Positions 22,521 to 31,580 of a stretch of 64,000 nt of DNA are shown here, piece after piece. Source of the DNA: Nitzschia sp. DOCU1 (Eukaryota; Bacillariophyta; Bacillariophyceae; Bacillariales; Bacillariaceae). Positions within the stretch are counted from its first letter, which is position 1. Every line of letters starts with the position of its first letter. The stretch spans positions 806,001-870,000 of the forward strand of contig OX596001.1 of the NCBI GenBank assembly GCA_951394045.1, given 5' to 3'. Both the position numbers and the translations under genes were made by a program. The notes below the pieces were generated by a model. It had not been told where the DNA came from and did not search any database. It saw nothing but the letters and a program-made list of their open reading frames with translations.

Positions 22521-25185
22521 TCATTTTTCTTGTTGGGCAGTTTCCCATTCGAACTCGATGTTCCCAAAGGCATGCTCCAAGCGCCCCGTTAATCGACGAA
22601 CAGCATCCCAGTCATCCTTCCCTACCGCCAGTCCACTCATGACTCGACTGTTGATCAAGTCAAGTTCCCCTTGTAAGTCGATCATCCGCAGCATCAATTG
22701 CTTTGAGGGCGCCGCACCCTCTTTGACCACGATTTTCCGGGACAAAGCTGGCTTGTCTGATAAAGCCGCCGGGGCTCGCGCAGTACCTTGTTTGCTGGTC
22801 CCAGTAGCATCGCCGCTGAAACTCACTCTTCGTTTTGCCGGTTCTCGGCATGATGCCGTCAAATTCGTGGAACGGTTTGCCGTTGATGCAGGAGCTGTGT
22901 CGGGCTCATCCTGAATGGCCACCACGTTATCGAGCCAGATTGCCTGCGACGAGGAGGCCTGAAGATGAGATGTTTGGCTACTATTGTGAGATGGACTGAT
23001 GCATCGTCCACCGCCGCCCTCCAAGTCTTCGTCCGTGTTATCCGATGAACACTGTTCGGTCTCGCACCCCATCATCAAATTGCCTGCGTCGCTTCCCTTG
23101 ACGTCAACCTTTTCGTCGTCTCCTTCCAGGTCTTCCAATTGGAAGGAAGAGGACTGAATACCGCTGCTGAGATTGTTTCGTCCGGGTTTAGAAGGAACTT
23201 CATGTGATGATACTCGTGGGCTATTCGTTGTTCTCCTGACCCCCAGGCTTTCGCTGGGATCCTCCAAGCCGGTAACGTTGTACATGTCGCTAGTTTTGCT
23301 AAACGTGGACTTGCGACGCAACGATTGTTTGTGATCTTCGACCAACTGACTCACCAGAACTTGTTGTCCCCTCCAAACCATGGTGAGCTTGGGCATCATG
23401 GTACGCAGAGACGCGTTCAACGTAATACTCAAGACCAAGACGATGTTTACCATGTAAGGAACGTCTGGCGAAGTGGTAGGGGCATTCGTGACAGCAATCA
23501 CCCCTTCTCCAAGTACTAGCAAAAGAATGCTGAGCAAAGAGCAATCGTAGATCACAGAAGACTCATTCAAGAGACTCGGTAGACGGCGAGCCACGTGAGC
23601 CATGATCAACAGGACCACGACTAGCAACAGTAGGAGGTAGAGCGCATAGCTAGCAAGTGACTGGCCGACCTTGAATCCGTTGGTACAAGCGCATCGTCCA
23701 ATAGTTTGACTCTCATTATATTCGACAATCTTGGATTGCGGCTGGGTGACTAGACTTGCGACTTGGAAAGCAATTTGCGGGAGAGTACAAAAGGCGCTGA
23801 TCCAAACCACTGTGGACGCCGAGACCGTCCGTCGAAGGTTAGACTTCGTTTTCGATCTGCTAGTAGTTCGATCGCCAAACATGCTAGTACGAATCTTCTT
23901 CCACATGTTGTACATAGGGTTGTCATTATGACGCTTGGATGTAGCTCGTTGCAATCGATCCCGCAAAAGAGGCGATACCACAGAGTTGATGCGCCACAAG
24001 CGCCCCAATGTGATGGAATAAAAGAGTTGAAGAGGAATCAAAATCATGGGCTGGGACATGTTGCAAAACAGATCATTCTTGGGTTCCAACAACACGCAAC
24101 TGACAGTGGCCACAAGTGCTGCAAACAAAAAGACAATCAAAAAGTTTGCCTGGGCAATCTGCATCACTTGATGTGACCGATATCGAATCGTCGCCCCAAT
24201 CAGAAAGAGCAAGACCGCCGAAGCGAGACCGATAATCACATAGGACAGGATTCGGACCGTATCAGAAACCATCAGAATCGTTGCTGGTTCCTGATAGGCA
24301 ACGAGACGGTGGATAGACTGAAGGGCATTCGCAACATCATATCTGGAACGGGGTGTAGAAGTCGAGTTCCCGGTAAAGAACTGCAAAGTTCCTACCACAA
24401 AGAAGTGGCCCGGATCATTGATAATCACTGGAACCTGTACTTCAAATTCAAACGACACATTGGCTTTGGGTGGAATGTCCAAAATGACCGCTGGTGCATG
24501 AACGTGTGTGCCCCCGTGCCGATCCCCCACTTTCTTCTTTTTCATCATTGCGGCATGCGCATCCACTCCCGATGTTTCCATTTCTTTCGCCAGTCGAATG
24601 TTTGCCTTTTGAATAACAAAAGAGAAAAAGAGCCGGTAAGTTATTCATTGCAAATGAAACAGGTATGTTGCGTGCTGCTCCAAGTTTAGTCGCTCTTACC
24701 TGTTCATGAACAAAGGGACTACAGAATCCTGCAGTTACAGAATCGCATGCCAGAATGGCAACAGCTACCTTGCTTCCAGTGTCACTAGCCACAAAAGCGT
24801 CACTCAACGCTGATACATCGAGTCTTCCTTTGACTGTGTAATTGTACCACTGCAAGGTTCGAGGCCGGAAATCAGGATCGTCGAATTCCGGTGGGGCTTG
24901 AGCCGTGAGCCATGTTCCGTTAGGGCAACTACGGTGAAGCAGGACTTGGTCCGCCAATGAGAAATTTTGCACCAGTACTCCATTCGGAAAGGGAATACCC
25001 TCTTCTGGGGTGGCACTGGCAACGCTAGACCAGCACATGGCGTCCTCACCGAGTTCCGTATCATAGCCGCTAAGTGTCGAGGTTGTACCAGGAATTCCCA
25101 AAGCGTCGGCTTCTTTGCGAAAGGTCGTCCATAATGACAAAGCCACAACGCATAAACGGGGCAAGTCCCATCGAAAGGTCTTCAT
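22521..25185 (-). CDS. Class C (GABA-B/mGluR-like) seven-transmembrane receptor without Venus-flytrap domain
   Basis: Exons in coding order 25185-24700 and 24605-22521, phase 0 (AACAG/GTAAGA...CAAAAG); 856 aa. The chosen ATG at 25185 opens a signal peptide (MKTFRWDLPRLCVVALSLW); an ATG at 25218 adds eleven residues. About 270 extracellular residues carry several N-glycosylation sequons but are too short for a ligand-binding flytrap. Seven hydrophobic helices follow, from SYVIIGLASAVLLFLIG to MVNIVLVLSITLNASL. The class C pattern is seen around TM3 (LQLFYSITLGRLWRI), with a long basic third region (SRSKTKSNLRR) and a ~270-residue Ser-rich tail. A G-protein-coupled role is the family expectation; the ligand is unknown. 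A different 7TM class remains possible. Confidence 0.7.
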
Positions 25186-25947
25186 GGTGGTAGTGTTTTG
25201 TTGCTGGGGTATAGGCAATGGCTTTGTTTTGGATACCTTTCACTGCTGACAACGATGAATGAGAGCGCTAATCAATCACAGGTGGACGCCGAAAAAGACT
25301 TGAGCAAACTTCTTTAGCTTGGGCACGCCTTTTCAATCGATGAATCACGCCGCCATAATTGTCTAAAGCATTCTTTCATATTCCTTAACATTAACATACA
25401 AAGTTCCTTATGCCCTTTGTGCACTTTCTACCAATGGGGCTATGTCTCAATGGATAACAATGTTACCGGTAGTTGATTCTACTAAACAAATGGACATCGT
25501 GAAGTGTTTTCACATCTAAAACGAAAAGAATTCCAGAACGTCGTCTATGTCTCACTGGATAAAAATTGTTCCATGATTTACCACATATTTAAGGTTAGCA
25601 TCGATTTCGAATCTGCAAGTGTTCTGGAAGAGAACATACCGGTAGGACGTCCTCAGTGCCGTGTTAGTGAAGTGGATAAAGACCTTCAACGACGCTCGGG
25701 CTACTATGCATGCAAACTTCAATTCTTCTTGGACCCTCTACTACCGGTAGAGTAAAAGGCTGGCGTTCGATAGTTCTTGATTGCAAACAAAAGAAGCTAT
25801 TTCGGCTTGTCAAGAAAGGAGTCTTGGCGGGAAGATGCTAGCTTAGTGACGAGATAGTATTACATTAGTAAGTATCCCCCTTGCCGTTAAGAAGAATTAC
25901 TACCGCGTGTCGTCTGTGGAAGGCATGGACACGATATCGCGATGAAT
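25186..25947. other. Intergenic between receptor and LEA array
   Basis: About 760 bases. Two related segments occur (atgtctcaatggataacaat near 25442 and atgtctcactggataaaaat near 25546), and the word accggtag recurs (about 25467, 25639, 25743). No gene supported. The receptor promoter should be at its left end. Confidence 0.45.
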
Positions 25948-26577
25948 CTAAGAGCTCTTGACCTTTTCCCAGGCATCCGAAATATCGTCGCGTGCTTCGC
26001 CCAAGGTATCTCCAGCATCATTCATGGCATCGCCAACATCATTCCTGGCGTCCTCAATACTATCCGTTACTTTGCCCGACGCATCTTGAAACTTGTGCTT
26101 GGCATCCTCCATCTTATCTCGGGCAGTTTCTTTGGTGCCAGTAATGGCATCCTTTACTTTGCCCGCCTTGTCTTTGACGTCGTCCTTGGCGTCTCCCATT
26201 TTGTCTTTGACATAGTCCTTGGAGTCTACGGCAAAGTCCTTGGCGTCTCCCATCTTGTCTTTTACATAGTCCTTGGAATCAATGGCAGCATCCTTGACAG
26301 TTCCGGCCTTGTCCTTTACATAGTCCTTGGTATCGACAGCCATGTCCTTGACAGCTCCTGCTTTATCTTTCACGTAGCCCTTGACGCTAACGGCTGCGTC
26401 TGTGACAGTATCAAGAATGCCCTCGCCATCCTTATTGTCATTGGATGATCCATAAAGATGAGTGAGCAGTTGCCTTGTCGATGAAAATTGTGAGGCCACA
26501 AAAGGGGGTTTGGATTGAAAGGCACCAGAGGCGGTAATGGCGATTAGAAATAGAAGGGAAGTGTTTTGGGCGAACAT
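25948..26577 (-). CDS. LEA-like 11-mer-repeat protein with probable plastid leader (LEA array, gene 1)
   Basis: Single exon, 209 aa. The N-terminus is a signal peptide (MFAQNTSLLFLIAITASGAF) with a Phe just after the predicted cleavage point, then a Ser/Thr/Gln-rich stretch (SSTRQLLTHLYG). This is the bipartite pre-sequence used for complex plastids. The rest is hydrophilic and Lys/Asp/Ala-rich with imperfect 11-residue steps (KDYVKDKAGTVKDAAIDS, KDYVKDKMGDAKDFAVDS), as in group-3 LEA proteins, which are disordered and fold into amphipathic helices on drying or freezing. The tail reads DAGDTLGEARDDISDAWEKV. First of three paralogues in one orientation. A stress-protective role in the plastid is inferred, not shown. 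Confidence 0.75.
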   Translation of the reverse strand: MFAQNTSLLFLIAITASGAFQSKPPFVASQFSSTRQLLTHLYGSSNDNKDGEGILDTVTDAAVSVKGYVKDKAGAVKDMAVDTKDYVKDKAGTVKDAAIDSKDYVKDKMGDAKDFAVDSKDYVKDKMGDAKDDVKDKAGKVKDAITGTKETARDKMEDAKHKFQDASGKVTDSIEDARNDVGDAMNDAGDTLGEARDDISDAWEKVKSS

Positions 26578-27422
26578 GATGGTTGTTGTTGGATTGTGAT
26601 ATCAATTTGTCTGAATCAATTTTATGAGATAGGAAGCAACCTTTTTGTAAAGAAGAAGCGTTTCGAAAGCATCGAATGCGGAAGTCGGGGTTGGGGAAGG
26701 TGACGAAGGTCCATGTGGGATCGACCGAAATGGCCGAGACCCACGACAAGATGTGCAAAGTTGTCTCATCTCATTGGGATTCCTTATGGAACAAAGCGAA
26801 TAAAGTCAATGTATCCATCCACTTTGGTGTTCTCTTGGTTCGAAAAAGAATATCCTGTGTCAATACCTCTATCCATCTTCTTTCGTTTGGTTGGATTTGA
26901 TTGCTGCTGGCTTGGTGGCAATCCGAATGAGATGGTAGCGAATCCTTGGATTCTCAATCGTGGATAAAGAGACGACTTCTACGAATCAATCATAAGAGTC
27001 GAAATGGTCAATGGGGAGAGTAGTCTTCCATAGTTGCTAGTAGCTAGCTTCCGGTCATCAACGCAAAGGCAGATTGCGTTGTCGGGGTCTTCGAATAAGA
27101 CGAGACGAAAATCAGCTCATAGCCTATCTAGTTGGCCGGAGATCCATAGCACTTGATTCCAAAGGAGAGTATAATGCTGCGGCACCAAGAAAGATCGACA
27201 ATCAACAATCTACTACCGGTACTAGTATTACTACTATTTTGAAGTTACAACAATTATGTCGGCTGGGCATACTAGCCAAAGTGGTTATCGGTGTCATGGT
27301 CAGAGAATAACTAGGTAACTAAGAGCTTTCTGGTTTAACGAGATTGCATTTAAAAATGATGCTATCGCCGCCGCAACTTGCTGATGGAGCTCTTATTAAC
27401 ATTTTCTTTCACGATCAACAAT
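26578..27422. other. Intergenic: LEA gene 1 promoter and LEA gene 2 3' flank
   Basis: About 845 bases. The part next to gene 1 carries the upstream block shared by all three LEA genes (annotated separately) and a longer stretch similar to the region above gene 2 (gttctcttggttcgaaaaag near 26834 versus gttctcttcgttcggtaaag near 28860), so the flanks were duplicated with the genes. No other gene supported. Confidence 0.5.
26650..26712 (-). promoter_or_regulatory. Conserved upstream block of LEA gene 1
   Basis: On the plus strand the words cgaaagcatcgaatgc and ggaaggtgacgaaggtcc lie 75-135 bases upstream of the gene 1 start. The same order of words with similar spacing is found above LEA genes 2 and 3. 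TGACG is the core of bZIP/CRE-type sites, but binding is not shown. Confidence 0.5.
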
Positions 27423-28595
27423 CTAAGAAAAGACCCAAACATCCGAAATGTCGTCGGCTGTAATGGCGTCACCAGCGGCATTCCTTGCAGCGCCAACACC
27501 GTCCCTTTCCGTACCATCTTGATTCTTGTTCTTGGTATCGTCCGCCTTGTCATGGGAAGAATCGTCGCTGTCAATCACGGCATCCTTTACGTTGCCCGCT
27601 TGTTCTTTGACAAGTCGCCTGGCGTCTCTCATTTTGCCGCTGACATAATCCTTGGAGTCGATGGCAGCGTCCTTGACAGTTGCCGCCTTTTCTTTCACAT
27701 AGTCTTTCGTGTTCACAGCCATATCAATCACAGTTTCTGCATTCTCTTCGACGTAGTTCTTCGCGTGACTGGCGGAGTCTTTCACGCTACCAGAAATATC
27801 GTCGGCTGCGTCGCCCAAATTATTTCTAGCGTGACCAAGGGCGTCGCCGACGTCAATCTTTGCATCCTTCATCCCGCCTACTACCGTGCTCGACGCTTCT
27901 TGGATCTTGCTCTTGGCATCGTCCAGCTTGTCTTTTGCTGTGTCTTTACCCGACGCGTCTTCTGTTTTGTTCTTGTCTTGGGAAGTCTCTTTACTGCCAA
28001 GGACGGCATCCTTTACGTTGCCCACTTTGTCTTTGACAAAATCCGTGGCGTGCCCTATCTTGCCTTTGACGGTACCAGAAATATCGTGGGCTACGTCTCC
28101 AACATGATCCATAGCGTTACTAACATCACTGCCGTCCACTCTAGTACCAGACGAATCTTGCTGCTTGTTCTTATCATCATCCGCCTTGTCTTGGGCAGTT
28201 TCTTTGCCGCCAACGACGGCATCCTTCACATGACCCAATTGGTCTTTGACAAAGTCCTTGGTGTCGCTCATCTTGTCTTTCACGGTGCCAGCCGCATGAT
28301 CAATAGAGTCACCAACATCATTAGCTGCGTCGTCAGCACCATCCACATCTTGCTGCTTGTTCTTATCATCATCAGCCTTGTCTTGGGCAGTCTCTTTGCT
28401 GCCAAAAACGGCATCCTTTACGCTGCCCACTTTGTTTGTGACAAAGTCCTTGACGTCGCCCATCTTTTCGTTGATAGGATTTTTGGAGTCAATTGCAGCG
28501 TCTTTTACAGTGCTAGCGTTCTCTTTCGAAAAGTCCTTCCTGTCAACGGGCGATTCCTTGACAGTTTCTGGCTTGTTGTTCGCGTAGTTCGTCAT
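27423..28595 (-). CDS. LEA-like 11-mer-repeat protein (LEA array, gene 2)
   Basis: Single exon, 390 aa from the ATG at 28595, chosen because LEA gene 3 starts with the same MTNYANNKPETVKESPVDRK; an in-frame ATG at 28631 adds twelve residues. The whole protein is Lys/Asp/Ala/Gly-rich with repeats such as KDFVKDQLGHVKDAVVGGKE and KETAQDKADDDKNKQQD, the amphipathic 11-mer style of LEA group 3. The tail (DDISDVWVFS) matches the gene 1 tail. No signal peptide: the product should be cytosolic or nuclear. The middle appears to have grown by internal duplication of about 85-residue blocks. Confidence 0.72.
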   Translation of the reverse strand: MTNYANNKPETVKESPVDRKDFSKENASTVKDAAIDSKNPINEKMGDVKDFVTNKVGSVKDAVFGSKETAQDKADDDKNKQQDVDGADDAANDVGDSIDHAAGTVKDKMSDTKDFVKDQLGHVKDAVVGGKETAQDKADDDKNKQQDSSGTRVDGSDVSNAMDHVGDVAHDISGTVKGKIGHATDFVKDKVGNVKDAVLGSKETSQDKNKTEDASGKDTAKDKLDDAKSKIQEASSTVVGGMKDAKIDVGDALGHARNNLGDAADDISGSVKDSASHAKNYVEENAETVIDMAVNTKDYVKEKAATVKDAAIDSKDYVSGKMRDARRLVKEQAGNVKDAVIDSDDSSHDKADDTKNKNQDGTERDGVGAARNAAGDAITADDISDVWVFS

Positions 28596-29467
28596 GTTGT
28601 TGTTGATGTCGATCGAAATTGTGATTTTCAATTTTATGCGACTGGATGAAAGGCTCGGCTGCGGAAGATTGTTGCGAAAGCGTCGAATGCAGCAGTCAAA
28701 GTTGAAGAAGGTGACGAATTCCTCGTGGGATCAGCATAACTCAAGTCATGCCCCGTTTAGATGATGCCCCCGCCGCAGCAAGAACATTGGAGCGTTCCAC
28801 AAGAACATGATGTGCAAAGGAACCAAGCGAATGATGCCGATGCATCAATCAGCTATCACGTTCTCTTCGTTCGGTAAAGAGCACATCCTGTATCGCTAAC
28901 ATATTCAATCACTGCAACTACTTGATTTGGATGTGATTTTGCTTGTTTTGCTGGAAACCGTCGCTGGTGTAGTCAAATGACGTATGCGTAGTAGGGAATT
29001 CTCAGTCGTGGATATTGAAACGACCTCCACGAGTCCAATCGAACTTTTGTTCCGACTATGGAAGGCGAGGACGCTAGATTGCTTGCATAGAGCAACATAC
29101 AGCTTTCGAAAGGGCCGCCCATCAAAAAGGCAGAAGTCAGTACTTTGGCTACCTAGTAGACTTGATTTCAACAGACAGTCTATTTCGGACTCTCGACAAC
29201 CCTGTTCTTAGGTCCGAATACGTCTGGTGGTGCTGTAGACTTCAAAACTCATGCCACAATAGTTGTCGTCCGTGCCCTGGTGTTTAGGATGTTGCCGGCT
29301 TCCGAAAGAGTACTGGGTTAACGAAATTGTATAGAATATCATTGTCTTCTTTAATATGCTGCTGCTGCTGCTACGTTTTGACGGGTATATCGACGCTATA
29401 ACGCTGATAATGTCATTAATCACAGAAGACCAGCATCAACCTAAGTGCTCTGCGTGTTTCCCGAACA
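28596..29467. other. Intergenic: LEA gene 2 promoter and region beyond the LEA gene 3 relic
   Basis: About 870 bases. Holds the gene 2 copy of the shared upstream block (annotated separately), a (CTG)n-like run near 29357, and stretches similar to the gene 1 and gene 3 flanks. No separate gene supported. Confidence 0.45.
28672..28719 (-). promoter_or_regulatory. Conserved upstream block of LEA gene 2
   Basis: Plus-strand words gcgaaagcgtcgaatgcagc and gaaggtgacgaattcctcgt lie 77-125 bases upstream of the gene 2 start, matching the blocks above genes 1 and 3. Confidence 0.5.
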
Positions 29468-29545
29468 TCAAAAATTGTCGCGTGCTTCACCCAAGGCATC
29501 TCCAGCATCACCACTGGCATCACGGACAACGTTTCTCACATTCTC
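29468..29545 (-). pseudogene. Detached C-terminal relic of LEA gene 3
   Basis: Directly past the stop of LEA gene 3, in another frame, 25 codons and a stop read ENVRNVVRDASGDAGDALGEARDNF in two parts (ENVRNVVRDASG, DAGDALGEARDNF). They match the gene 1 tail EDARNDVGDAMNDAGDTLGE. The original gene 3 C-terminus has therefore been lost from the reading frame by an indel or premature stop. I see no donor/acceptor pair that would splice it back. Confidence 0.65.
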
Positions 29546-29556
29546 CATTATTAAAT

Positions 29557-30132
29557 CTACTTCTTGGTATCGTCAGACTTGTTCGGGGAAGCCTTGTCTC
29601 TGCCGATGAAAGCATCCTTTACGTTGCCCGCTTTGTCAATGACAATGGCCTTCGCGTCGCCCATCTTGCCGTCGACGCGCTCCTTGGAGTCTATGACAGC
29701 ATTTTTGACAGTCCCAGCCCTCTCTTTCACGTTCCCCTTCGCGTCTTCAGCCGTGTTCTTCGCAATTTCTGTCTTATCTGCCAAGAAGTTCTTCGCATTG
29801 GCGGCCCCATCTTTCACGGCACCAAATGTATCCTCAGCGGTCTTACCCAAGGTATCTTGAGCATGATCAATGTGATCGCCAACGACATTCTTTGCATCTT
29901 CAATACCACCCAATACCACGCCCGACGCATCCTGAATCTTGTTCTTTGTATCGTTCATCATGCCTTGAGCGGTCTCTTTGCTGCCAATGACAACACCATT
30001 TAAGTCGTTCACAAAACCCTTCACATCTTCTAACTTGTTTTCTACATTTGCGACCTCAGCTTTCGCAAAGTCCTTCCTGTCAACAGGCGATTCCTTGACA
30101 GTTTCTGGCTTGTTGTTCGCGTAGTTCGTCAT
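29557..30132 (-). CDS. LEA-like protein, shortened (LEA array, gene 3)
   Basis: Single exon, 191 aa from the ATG at 30132. The first ~70 bases are almost identical to LEA gene 2. Repeats of the same style are more degenerate (VENKLEDVKGFVNDLNG, KERAGTVKNAVIDSKERV). It ends in a lysine-rich DDTKK at 29557, just before an out-of-frame relic of the ancestral tail, so it is a truncated but still open copy. No signal peptide. Whether it is expressed cannot be judged. Confidence 0.65.
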   Translation of the reverse strand: MTNYANNKPETVKESPVDRKDFAKAEVANVENKLEDVKGFVNDLNGVVIGSKETAQGMMNDTKNKIQDASGVVLGGIEDAKNVVGDHIDHAQDTLGKTAEDTFGAVKDGAANAKNFLADKTEIAKNTAEDAKGNVKERAGTVKNAVIDSKERVDGKMGDAKAIVIDKAGNVKDAFIGRDKASPNKSDDTKK

Positions 30133-30568
30133 GGTGTTCGTTGATGTCAAAATCGAGATTTGCGTCGATGGATTTTATGAGATTCGAAGGGACGTTTCTT
30201 CGAGAGTCCCAAAAGCGTCGAATGCAAGCGTCCTTTTGGTTGGAAGGTGACGAATTCTCATCCTTCAGTTAGGTGTTCTCTTCGTTCTATAAAGAGCATG
30301 ACTTGTATCAGGAACCTTCCATCATTTGCTGTGTTTGTTTTGGAAGGTGTCGCCCCAAATTGTCTTGGTAGTTAGTGGAAGCAAATCCGAATGAGATGAT
30401 GGCGAATGTGTGACGAACGGGGAACGTTGATTCTCATTCGTCGATACTGAATCGACCTCCACGAGTCACAAATCAGTCGAAGCCGTCTATCGGATGGCGA
30501 AGTAGTTGTGGCCGAAACTACTTGTTCCTGAATCCGGGCAACAAAAAGCAAAGAAGGCGCATTTCATG
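30133..30568. other. Intergenic: LEA gene 3 promoter and ankyrin 3' flank
   Basis: About 435 bases. The end next to LEA gene 3 holds its copy of the shared upstream block. Further on are similarities to the other LEA flanks (gttctcttcgttctataaag near 30271). No gene seen. Confidence 0.45.
30208..30256 (-). promoter_or_regulatory. Conserved upstream block of LEA gene 3
   Basis: Plus-strand words aaaagcgtcgaatgcaagcg and ggaaggtgacgaattctcat lie about 76-124 bases upstream of the gene 3 start, matching genes 1 and 2. Confidence 0.5.
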
Positions 30569-31114
30569 CTAGTCCATTCCTTGTCCGCTCTTGGCAAAAA
30601 CTCGGGGTTGTTGCTTGCCGGTGGGATCTATTCTGACACGAATGTGGTCAAGACGCCGCAGGACATTGGTACATTTTGCAAGCCAATGGGCCACTCCACA
30701 TCCCCAGGAATTTACAAAATGCACATCTGCCCCGAATTCTTCGACCAGCACGCGACAAGTCTGCAAATGTCCTTGCCAGATGGCAAGTTGCAAAGGCGTC
30801 ACTTGTCCCTTGGCTAGCACATCGACTGGAATATTGTCAGAGACCAATAGCCGACAAATCTCCATGTGTCCATTCCTGGCCGCCCAGTGAAGTGCGGTAC
30901 GACCATTGTTTCGAGAGGAAATCGTGGCATCTATTTCTTTCAATAGCAGCCATTGGCATGTCTCTAGGGCTCCTGACCCAGCCGCATAATGGAGAGCCGT
31001 CGATCCATGCTTATCTCGGGCATTGATAACGATATTGCTATCTAATTTGGACAGGGACTTGTAATCATTTGCAGCTGCCAAGTCGAGAATGTCGGCGTTC
31101 GAGACAGGAAGCAT
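30569..31114 (-). CDS. Ankyrin-repeat protein cut off from its promoter by a retrotransposon
   Basis: 181 aa from the ATG at 31114, which lies inside the 15-bp duplication bordering the retrotransposon. Three to four ankyrin repeats are clear (GSTALHYAAGSGALETCQWL, GRTALHWAARNGHMEICRLL, TPLQLAIWQGHLQTCRVLVE), then VNSWGCGVAHWLAKC and a less regular tail. Ankyrin repeats mediate protein contacts; no other domain is present. Upstream sequence, with a TATA-like tataaaaa, is now found 6.7 kb away beyond the element (37849 onward). The body is intact but probably silent, or driven from within the element. The tail after the last repeat may also be short, since a stop follows soon. Confidence 0.7.
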   Translation of the reverse strand: MLPVSNADILDLAAANDYKSLSKLDSNIVINARDKHGSTALHYAAGSGALETCQWLLLKEIDATISSRNNGRTALHWAARNGHMEICRLLVSDNIPVDVLAKGQVTPLQLAIWQGHLQTCRVLVEEFGADVHFVNSWGCGVAHWLAKCTNVLRRLDHIRVRIDPTGKQQPRVFAKSGQGMD

Positions 31115-31120
31115 GAAAGC
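31106..31120. repeat. Target-site duplication, left copy
   Basis: aggaagcatgaaagc, identical to 37834-37848. Read on the minus strand it contains the ankyrin gene's start codon. It marks the left boundary of the non-LTR retrotransposon. Confidence 0.85.
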
Positions 31121-31133
31121 TACTGTGGGTGAA

Positions 31134-31580
31134 ATGCTTGCCAACCGCAACATCCTTGCCAACGATGATCAATCCCTTGGGGATTATGTGGGCCGGGATC
31201 ATGATGGAGACACGGTTGTCACTGAAGCCCCGCCTCCGGCGGCACCAGACCCTAATACCAAGGTCTCCTTTGACCTTGTTCCGGATGAAATTGCCACCAC
31301 GTTGGCAGCAACCAATGACGACCATTCTACTCCCCGTGATGCTGGTTCCGTCAGCACCATGGGATCCGGCTTCACGACCGAGTCTACTCGTCGCAATCTC
31401 CGCCATGAGCGCATGATCTCTGCTCAGCTCCGTGATGAAAATAAGGAAATTGAAGCGGAACGTGCCGCCGCTATTTCTCAAGTCGACGTCCTTCGTGCCA
31501 TGCTGCAGGCCGCTGGAATATCTGCGGACGCTATCGATGCAGTGCCTGGCACCGGTGTCGGTGCCCAGGAGGATGAATAG
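31134..31580 (+). CDS. Retrotransposon ORF1 (possibly 5'-truncated)
   Basis: 148 aa from the first in-element ATG. Acidic/Ala-rich N-terminal half, then a charged helical segment (RHERMISAQLRDENKEIEAE) that could form a coiled coil, as in LINE ORF1 nucleic-acid chaperones. No CCHC knuckle or RRM is seen. An open frame runs back into host DNA through the duplication, but those codons are not element sequence. It ends in ATGAATAG, where its TAG overlaps the ORF2 ATG. Confidence 0.6.
   Translation: MLANRNILANDDQSLGDYVGRDHDGDTVVTEAPPPAAPDPNTKVSFDLVPDEIATTLAATNDDHSTPRDAGSVSTMGSGFTTESTRRNLRHERMISAQLRDENKEIEAERAAAISQVDVLRAMLQAAGISADAIDAVPGTGVGAQEDE

Noticed and set aside
25942..28649. Long plus-strand ORFs opposite LEA genes 1 and 2 (168 and 423 codons)
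   Set aside because: They are antisense shadows of the Lys/Asp/Ala repeats. The hydrophobic repetitive products arise from the periodic sense codons.
31432..31572. Longer ORF2 start upstream of the ATGAATAG overlap
   Set aside because: The frame is open but overlaps ORF1, and the endonuclease begins well after 31573. The overlapping ATG explains the layout better.
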